Source: Bacillota bacterium (GTDB lineage: Bacteria > Bacillota > Clostridia > Acetivibrionales > DTU013). Taken from it: a stretch of DNA of 64,000 nt. Positions 58,610 to 64,000 of the stretch are shown piece after piece. The notes below the pieces were generated by a model. The model made no database searches. It was not told the origin of the DNA and worked only from the letters and a program-made list of their open reading frames with translations. The position numbers and the translations under genes were made by a program. Where the stretch lies: the NCBI GenBank assembly GCA_023426125.1, contig JAFABI010000044.1, positions 1 to 64,000 on the forward strand. Reading direction: 5' to 3'. Within the stretch, counting starts at the first letter, position 1. Each line of letters opens with the position of its first letter.

Positions 58610-59464
58610 CTATCCTCTTGTGCTGCTCAGGAATCTGTCCCACCGGCTGTCTTTGGCAGCCTCGTATGCTTTTTCCGCTTTTTGCCTGTCGGAAAAAATG
58701 CCGAATACCGTGGGACCGCTTCCGCTCATCATGCTGCCGGCGGCTCCAAGCTCCAGCAGCCTTTCCTTTGCTTCCCGCACTGCTTTGTATTTGGGGATGG
58801 TAACACCCTCCAGAACATTTTTCATATTTGCAGCCACAGTTTCAATATCACCACCGGATAAAGCGTTTATCAGCATTTCCGTATCGGGTCTGTTATCTAT
58901 TTTTCCGACATCCAGATTTTTATATACCCAGGCAGTAGATACCCCGATTTTCGGCTTTAGCAAAACCAGGCCGACTTCTTTGAAGTCCGCCAGAGCTGTA
59001 AGTTTTTCACCGATCCCTTCTGCAAGCCGTGTACCCCCGGCTATACAAAACGGCACATCCGCGCCGATCTGTTTTCCCATTGCCATAAGGTCACTCTTCC
59101 CTATGCCCAGTGAGAACAAATCATCGATCCCTTTCAAAACAGCTGCCGCATCCGCGCTCCCTCCGGCCAACCCAGCGGCAACCGGTATGTTTTTTTTAAT
59201 ATGGATTTTCAAGCCGTCTGTGATCCCATATTTTCCGGCAATCAGCAAGGCGGCTTTACCAGCAATGTTTTCCATGCCCGAAGGTACCCATTTGCTGTCG
59301 CAGGATACGGCAATTCCGGTTCCAGCCGTCTCTATGGCAACAACGTCATGAAGCTCAATGCTCTGCATGATCATTTTCAGTTCATGATACCCGTCCTCCC
59401 TTTTTTTCAGGACGTCAAGGGACAAATTTATTTTAGCATATGCCGGAAGCTCCGTCGAAGCCAT
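58610..59464 (-). CDS. ispE: 4-diphosphocytidyl-2-C-methyl-D-erythritol kinase
   Basis: 284 residues from ATG 59464 (GAGGTAAAG upstream). GHMP kinase: LPAYAKINLSLDVLKKREDG at the N-terminus, with Lys and Asn of the substrate site; IPVAAGLAGGSADAAAVLKG as the ATP-binding glycine loop; and MMSGSGPTVFGIFSD near the C-terminus. It phosphorylates CDP-methylerythritol in the MEP isoprenoid pathway. It lies between the SPOCS-LysM gene and the GntR gene. Confidence 0.97.
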   Translation of the reverse strand: MASTELPAYAKINLSLDVLKKREDGYHELKMIMQSIELHDVVAIETAGTGIAVSCDSKWVPSGMENIAGKAALLIAGKYGITDGLKIHIKKNIPVAAGLAGGSADAAAVLKGIDDLFSLGIGKSDLMAMGKQIGADVPFCIAGGTRLAEGIGEKLTALADFKEVGLVLLKPKIGVSTAWVYKNLDVGKIDNRPDTEMLINALSGGDIETVAANMKNVLEGVTIPKYKAVREAKERLLELGAAGSMMSGSGPTVFGIFSDRQKAEKAYEAAKDSRWDRFLSSTRG

Positions 59465-59518
59465 TCTTTACCTCGCAAATTTTCTTCCTCACATTATATA
59501 CAAAAAACATTTCATTTT

Positions 59519-59555
59519 CAAGAAAAAGTGCCTGAAAACTAAATTTCAGGCACTT
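59519..59555 (-). terminator. terminator of the SPOCS-LysM gene
   Basis: AAGTGCCTGAAA and TTTCAGGCACTT form a perfect 12-bp stem with a 6-nt loop. On the minus strand it is followed by TTTTTCTTG. Confidence 0.9.
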
Positions 59556-59590
59556 GATTTATAAAAAATTTTCGATTTCCGTACAATCCT

Positions 59591-61159
59591 CTACTTTACT
59601 TTCCGGGGAATCAGGATCTGCTCACCGGGGGTCAGGGCTTCCGATTCCCCTAATGCATTGGTTTTTTTCAATTCTTCGATGGTCGTGTAGTATTTCTTGG
59701 CAACTTTCCAGAGATTATCGCCGGCTTGCGCAAAATATATCGTGATGCTGGGCTGGGAGGCAGCTCTCTTATCATCCTGGGGAAGCTCTGCAGCTTTGGA
59801 TATTACAGGAATTACAACCTGTTTTATAATCCTGGCGGATATCCCTAAAACCACCCTTATCTCAACCTCTTTGGCCGATACCATGCTGTAGCTGCAGTGT
59901 TCCATATTCATTGTTATATCACAGCCCATCTCAGGTTTTACACCCTTGATATCCACCCCATGCTTGAAGGGAACATCCTGCTCGTAGCAGTAAACCGGCT
60001 GCTCGCTGTTGTTTGCCAGGTAAAGTACATTGCTGTCCAATACTCCCGTAATATCAAGCCTGTCGTCGAACAGCCTGCAATCGGATATGTTTGGCCTGTA
60101 GAGCACATTGAATATCTCTGCAATGTCCGGACTGTCTTCCTGAATGTACAGGGTATCCTTCAAAATCACCTGGCTTTTATTCTCCGTTACGGTCTCTTCC
60201 ATTTTGATAGGTTCCTTGTCAAGTGCTATTCTCGCATTGGGGCTGTACGCATCCTCAATGATTTCGATCTCCTTTTTCCCGAAGCTGTCGGCGGATATTT
60301 TAAGCTCAACCTCTCCTTTCAGGAGGCGCAGCTCTCCATCGTTGTCTTCTTCCGGCTCAAATACCGAATCGGTTATAACGTATTCCAATTCGCAAAAGGA
60401 CGCCTCATCTACGCCGGATTGCTCAATAAACTGGGTGAAGGGCAATTCATGCTCCATGTACTGAAGGCTTCTGTTTTCATCATCTCCGATGTAAAGCGTG
60501 GAGATGTTCAGTTCACCATTGGCTATGATCCTACCGTCGGTAAGCTTATAATCCTTTCCGGTAATTTTTATATCACTCCTTAGTATTTCCCTGATGGTTG
60601 GCTTTCCTGCAGGCACTTCCATGGTTTCCCGGACCATTGCGGTAATTTCGCCTGAGCCGATGAATGAATTTATCGACGCCGTACTTCTCAGTACCTGGAT
60701 TCCCTCTATCCCGTCAAAAGCAGAAACGATGTTCTGATCGATCCGGTTTTCGACTTTGCCGTTTACGTTTATTATGGTTTTTACATTTACTTTTCTGCTG
60801 TTGAGTATCTCATACTCAATGTGCTCAATTTCGCATCCTGCCTTGCAGCTCATTCCCTGCCTTGTCTCGGGTAAATCCATGGTATATTGGAAATTCGCAT
60901 TGGTGTTTATGCTTTTTAACAGTTGGTCGGGATCGTCGGATATGTACAATATTTTGTACCTTATGGTACCGTCTACGAGTATCTTATCCAGTGCCGCCTC
61001 GGCTCTGTTAACGTGTGCGTCACCGTCCAGGAGCAATATACGGGCAATATCCGGCTTTATGTCCGGAACGATTATATCATTTTCAACGATGGTCTGCGTT
61101 GTGTCTTCTCCTATGGCCTGGTTCAATCTTACGGCTTCCCTGATTAGTTCGAGAGACAT
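59591..61159 (-). CDS. SPOCS-domain (DUF3794) protein with C-terminal LysM
   Basis: 522 residues from ATG 61159 (GGAGGAGG 8 nt upstream). DUF3794/SPOCS domains occupy about 30-450 in repeated units such as AEAALDKILVDGTIRYKILY and VLYLANNSEQPVYCYEQDVP. LysM spans about 470-520 with FAQAGDNLWKVAKKYYTTIE. SPOCS/LysM proteins are coat or cortex assembly factors (related to SpoVID-like and SafA-like roles) in spore-forming Clostridia. The order with veg, yabG and cotS is typical. Confidence 0.92.
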   Translation of the reverse strand: MSLELIREAVRLNQAIGEDTTQTIVENDIIVPDIKPDIARILLLDGDAHVNRAEAALDKILVDGTIRYKILYISDDPDQLLKSINTNANFQYTMDLPETRQGMSCKAGCEIEHIEYEILNSRKVNVKTIINVNGKVENRIDQNIVSAFDGIEGIQVLRSTASINSFIGSGEITAMVRETMEVPAGKPTIREILRSDIKITGKDYKLTDGRIIANGELNISTLYIGDDENRSLQYMEHELPFTQFIEQSGVDEASFCELEYVITDSVFEPEEDNDGELRLLKGEVELKISADSFGKKEIEIIEDAYSPNARIALDKEPIKMEETVTENKSQVILKDTLYIQEDSPDIAEIFNVLYRPNISDCRLFDDRLDITGVLDSNVLYLANNSEQPVYCYEQDVPFKHGVDIKGVKPEMGCDITMNMEHCSYSMVSAKEVEIRVVLGISARIIKQVVIPVISKAAELPQDDKRAASQPSITIYFAQAGDNLWKVAKKYYTTIEELKKTNALGESEALTPGEQILIPRKVK

Positions 61160-61239
61160 TTCGATATCCTCCTCCTGCATGAATTTAGAAACAACTTTAT
61201 CAATTAATGTATATTGACAAGACCTTCAAATTATTACAA

Positions 61240-61277
61240 CATAAAAAATAAAACAGCCCGGTATCTCTACCAGGCTG
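61240..61277 (-). terminator. terminator of veg
   Basis: CAGCCCGGTA and TACCAGGCTG pair with one mismatch; on the minus strand it is followed by TTTTATTTTTT. Confidence 0.85.
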
Positions 61278-61309
61278 CCTCTTTAACCTCGTTTTTATCC
61301 AAAACATCG

Positions 61310-61576
61310 TCAACTCACACGTATTCGTTTATCTTCCTTGCATATTACCAGCTCAACTGCCTTTGTAAGTATGTCCGTATAACTGTAGGAAACCCGTCGA
61401 GTCGTCTCATATTCATTCTCAAACTTGACTATGAAGATGCTGGGATAAGAATTTTCAAGAACCCCTTCTTTAATGAAGGCCTTTTTTCTTCCTTTATTGG
61501 CTTTTAATTGCACTTTTTCGCCAATACAGGTTTCGATGTTCTTCTTTATCTGAAACAGGTCGCTTTTTTCCGCCAT
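61310..61576 (-). CDS. veg: Veg protein
   Basis: 88 residues from ATG 61576 (GAGGTG upstream). Short SH3-like barrel: IKKNIETCIGEKVQLKANKG, the family-typical GRKKAFIKEGVLENSYPSIF, and RRVSYSYTDILTKAVELVIC. Veg proteins affect biofilm matrix gene expression in Bacillus; the role in Clostridia is unknown. It has its own strong promoter and terminator and sits next to yabG, as in many spore formers. Confidence 0.93.
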   Translation of the reverse strand: MAEKSDLFQIKKNIETCIGEKVQLKANKGRKKAFIKEGVLENSYPSIFIVKFENEYETTRRVSYSYTDILTKAVELVICKEDKRIRVS

Positions 61577-61643
61577 TGAATCACCTCATCTTCTGTTTTC
61601 AATATTATATCATAAAACGGTAGGCTTGTCAAAAAAATTATAT

Positions 61644-61673
61644 ATTATAACAAGGGAAATTTGTTTATGTCAA
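61644..61673 (-). promoter_or_regulatory. sigma-A promoter of veg
   Basis: On the minus strand, TTGACA (61668-61673), 18 nt, TATAAT (61644-61649), with TG one base before the -10 box (TGTTATAAT). Confidence 0.8.
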
Positions 61674-61692
61674 GTGTTTTAAAAAATTTTTT

Positions 61693-62598
61693 CTAAATAA
61701 ATTGTTGATATGGCTCAATTGGGAATCCTTCCCTATATTTTCCCCGGGTCTGTACACCACCGATGCCGGTTTTTCCCGTGATGGTATTGCCTATAACTTC
61801 TTCTGCTGTCAAAACCTTGTCAATGCTGGTATAAGCTATCTTCTGGCATACTCTTACAGGGTCGAGGGCATGGATCAGATCCCGGAAGGGTGAGCTGGCA
61901 AAATTGGCGCCGGCCTTGATAATCTCATAATACAGGGATTGGCATGCCCCGGCAAAAATCACAAGGCTATCAAGGTCCGACTCGTATTTTCTTGCTTCTT
62001 TCACCGCATCGATAAAATGTTGGGAGTTCCTGTAGTTTTTAAGATTCGCGTAGCTATCGCTTCCCTTTATATAGCCGTCATGCCCTGTAAGAACAAGGAT
62101 ATCCGGCCTGTATTCCCGGAGCAATTGAATGACCCGTTCAGGCTGTTCTTTTTCAGAGATGAATTGGCCGGTTACCGTAAGGCCGAGTTTTCTGTATTCA
62201 TCTATGCAGGTTTCCAGGTACTCATTGTCTCCATCCAGATGTAGTATCTTTCCGGGTTTTTGAAACTTTCCGGAGTTTTCTTTTGGAGTATCTCTATAAT
62301 ACGCTTTTTTTGGGTATCCTCTGTAGCGTGAAGCGTATATGTCCCGTGTCTGTTTTTCCGCCGCTCTGTAGCACTTGTCCCTGTACTCCCTGACCTTTTG
62401 CTCCGGCTGAAGCTCCACATCGCCTTCCGGAGCGTCTGCTTCGATACGGTAGCTGATGCCTTTAAGCGTAAGGATTTTTTCGTCCTTGATAGTTTTAATG
62501 TCCACAATTTTGAAAAAAACATCATAACCGTACGATTTCCTGGCGACTATATCGCCGATTTTAAGATCGCTCATTCCATTCATCACCGCTGTCTTCAA
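61693..62598 (-). CDS. yabG: sporulation-specific protease YabG
   Basis: About 301 residues. The start is uncertain: TTG at 62598 has GAGGAG 9 nt upstream, while the family consensus begins near ATG 62574 (MSDLKIGDIVARKSYGYDVF). Central DILVLTGHDGYIKGSDSYAN and LVIFAGACQSLYYEIIKAGA are the characteristic peptidase U57 segments, with His and Cys likely catalytic. FASSPFRDLIHALDPVRVCQ and the TGIGGVQTRGKYR ending support the family. It processes spore coat proteins. Confidence 0.93.
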   Translation of the reverse strand: MKTAVMNGMSDLKIGDIVARKSYGYDVFFKIVDIKTIKDEKILTLKGISYRIEADAPEGDVELQPEQKVREYRDKCYRAAEKQTRDIYASRYRGYPKKAYYRDTPKENSGKFQKPGKILHLDGDNEYLETCIDEYRKLGLTVTGQFISEKEQPERVIQLLREYRPDILVLTGHDGYIKGSDSYANLKNYRNSQHFIDAVKEARKYESDLDSLVIFAGACQSLYYEIIKAGANFASSPFRDLIHALDPVRVCQKIAYTSIDKVLTAEEVIGNTITGKTGIGGVQTRGKYREGFPIEPYQQFI

Positions 62599-62781
62599 AG
62601 CTGGACACTCCTCGCTCAAGTATTATGTATTGTTATGTCTCCCAACCCTTGAAATGTCCATTCCGGGTTATTTATACAATATATACTATGAGATTCAGCC
62701 TTTGTATGTTACAGTCCGGTTACATATCCGGCTTGTGGTGATGTTGATGGGATGTGAAAGTTACAGGGGGTGTCAAGCTTC

Positions 62782-63762
62782 CTAAAAGCTATAGTTATCC
62801 ATAAACCGCTTGTGGCCTTCGATCTCATCGACAACTTCCTGGAGCTTCACGATGAAGCTTCTTTCCGACCAGCTGCGCCTGCTGTTATAGTATCTGTTTA
62901 CCACTCTCCAGAACTTCTGCGGAAACTGCAGGATCAGCTTCATAACGGCCATCTCATCCCTGCTTAGCCGCTCAACGGAATTATATCCGTCAAGAATTAA
63001 CAAGGCCTTATCCATGTCCCAATTGCATTTTCTCATCTTCCGCCGGATAAGATTCGCCAGGTCATATATTCTCAGCTCAAAGCAGCAGTAATCGAAATTA
63101 ATTAAAGAAAAGGCCTCCCCTGCATAAAGAATGTTGTGGTGGGTAAAATCATGGTGGCAAAATCCCGCGTCTGTCCTTGCCTCATTTACAAGCTTCATAT
63201 AATTGGATTTGTCAAGCTCTGCTGCTGCCTCTTCCCCCAGTCCGACAAAATAATCGGCATATTCCAGAAACATGTGGTCAAACCTGCTCTTACCTTTTTT
63301 TGCAATCTTGCGGAGCTTTTTTATATCTTCCAGCCGTTTGTTAAAATATACCGGCAGCATGCCCAGCTCATCCTGTATTTTGGAGCGCGCCGGAGGCCTG
63401 TAGCCTCTTGATGCGGAGTGCATTGAAGCCAGCAATGCAGCCGCCTTGCTCACTTCGGTATCACTATCGAAATTGCACTCGCGCCCCTCCAGTAAATCGT
63501 ACAGCACATAGCTGGTATTATCAAAGGAAAAACTCGGTTCGCCTTTTAAGGTGGTCATATACCTGTCAACATGAACGAAGCCCTTGTTCGCCAGATGCTC
63601 TTTGGCGCCATGAATGAACAATATCCTTTCGGGAGAAAACATCATCTTTTTTAGAATCTTGCGGCCTTTATCCGTTTGTACCATGTATGTATCTTTATAC
63701 GGTCCTATACTTTTGACTTCAAGTCCGTAATTCGCGGCAATTTCCCTGTCCATACCCTGCAT
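62782..63762 (-). CDS. CotS-family spore coat kinase-like protein
   Basis: 326 residues from ATG 63762 (GGAGG 5 nt upstream). The frame continues 48 codons into repeat B3 and that part is not real. Aminoglycoside-phosphotransferase-like fold: GRKILKKMMFSPERILFIHG (nucleotide lobe), FCHHDFTHHNILYA (catalytic loop), SLINFDYCCFELRIYDLANL (metal region). CotS/YutH proteins sit in the inner spore coat; catalytic activity is unproven. Neighbouring spore genes yabG and veg support the assignment. Confidence 0.88.
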   Translation of the reverse strand: MQGMDREIAANYGLEVKSIGPYKDTYMVQTDKGRKILKKMMFSPERILFIHGAKEHLANKGFVHVDRYMTTLKGEPSFSFDNTSYVLYDLLEGRECNFDSDTEVSKAAALLASMHSASRGYRPPARSKIQDELGMLPVYFNKRLEDIKKLRKIAKKGKSRFDHMFLEYADYFVGLGEEAAAELDKSNYMKLVNEARTDAGFCHHDFTHHNILYAGEAFSLINFDYCCFELRIYDLANLIRRKMRKCNWDMDKALLILDGYNSVERLSRDEMAVMKLILQFPQKFWRVVNRYYNSRRSWSERSFIVKLQEVVDEIEGHKRFMDNYSF

Positions 63763-63813
63763 AGCAACCTCCGCTTCCCAAAAACCCTTTGATTTAATAA
63801 ACTGATGTTGAGG

Positions 63814-63961
63814 CGTACTGAAAATAATACTTCCTGTTTTTCCGAAAATGCCGCTTGTATCGGCAAGCAGCAAATGCAAAGCATTTGCAACCAGCCCCTG
63901 CCGCAATGACCTGCATTTTCAGAAACTTATATGGGAAGCTATATTTTCGCCAGTACTTTAA
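63814..63961. repeat. MITE-like element B3 with nested hairpin A7
   Basis: 148 bp. GTACTGAAAATAATACTTCC on the left and GGGAAGCTATATTTTCGCCA on the right are inverted repeats. Hairpin A is in inverse orientation at 63857-63899, core AAATGCAAAGCATTT. It ends 51 nt before the cotS start. The last 39 bases of the window show nothing. Confidence 0.8.
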
Positions 63962-64000
63962 GTATATGCGTCAGGTCATACAGGTAGAATACAGATGCCT

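Noticed and set aside
63763..63906. 48-residue N-terminal extension of the CotS-like protein
   Set aside because: It reads through repeat B3; a GGAGG site marks the ATG at 63762.

Overview
The window looks like a chromosome segment of an anaerobic, endospore-forming, plant-polysaccharide-degrading Clostridia, perhaps near the Ruminiclostridium/Acetivibrio group. The spore genes (sleB-ypeB, yabG, veg, a cotS-like kinase, a SPOCS-LysM protein), an S-layer gene, strong AGGAGG ribosome binding sites and many glycoside hydrolases with Lpl-type sugar ABC parts support this. The taxonomic placement is inference. No rRNA, tRNA, CRISPR array or transposase gene was seen.

Layout. 1-5100: a minus-strand xylan-type cluster (creatininase-like protein, clan GH-O hydrolase, GH39 enzyme). 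5354-10554: a GC-richer plus-strand module with a response regulator, sensor kinase, ABC ATPase (CTG start) and FtsX-type permease; three 11-bp-spaced CGTCAC-like boxes precede the ABC genes. 10701-15763: a lipoprotein solute-binding protein with a YesN/YesM-type two-component pair. 16372-17880: a second GH39 gene, followed by a decayed gene end. 18387-27435: a sugar-uptake region (LacI regulator, membrane-anchored AraC regulator, two paralogous binding lipoproteins, two permeases) with two near-identical GTTAACCGGTTAAAT operators. 27926-32499: a D-amino-acid cluster (D-aminoacylase, PLP racemase/D-serine-dehydratase-like enzyme, RidA) with a divergent YheO-type regulator. 32576-38502: a four-gene glycan operon (GH172/DUF2961, Nif3-like, GH94 phosphorylase-like, clan GH-D).

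39085-52542 is housekeeping, envelope and stress: ypeB and sleB, a lipid glycosyltransferase, a degenerate NlpC/P60 lipoprotein, a YhaN/YhaO (SbcCD-like) pair, acpS, a FapA-family protein, an AAA-PspA-coiled-coil operon, and a small CXXC metal chaperone. 52679-55129 encodes a large SLH protein. 55868-57511 holds a tyrosine recombinase with a ribbon-helix-helix partner. 57821-63762 holds GntR, ispE, SPOCS-LysM, veg, yabG and cotS.

The most unusual structure is in the repeats. At least four MITE-like inverted-repeat families (called B, C, D and E here) fill the intergenic gaps, often ending a few tens of bases before a start codon. A separate 42-46 bp hairpin (family A) occurs seven times, each time inside a B, C or D element. 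An A-free C copy and a single-A D copy give empty-site/filled-site comparisons showing that A inserted into the other repeats. Non-ATG starts (CTG at 7259, ATA at 46421 and probably 31852) are also notable.
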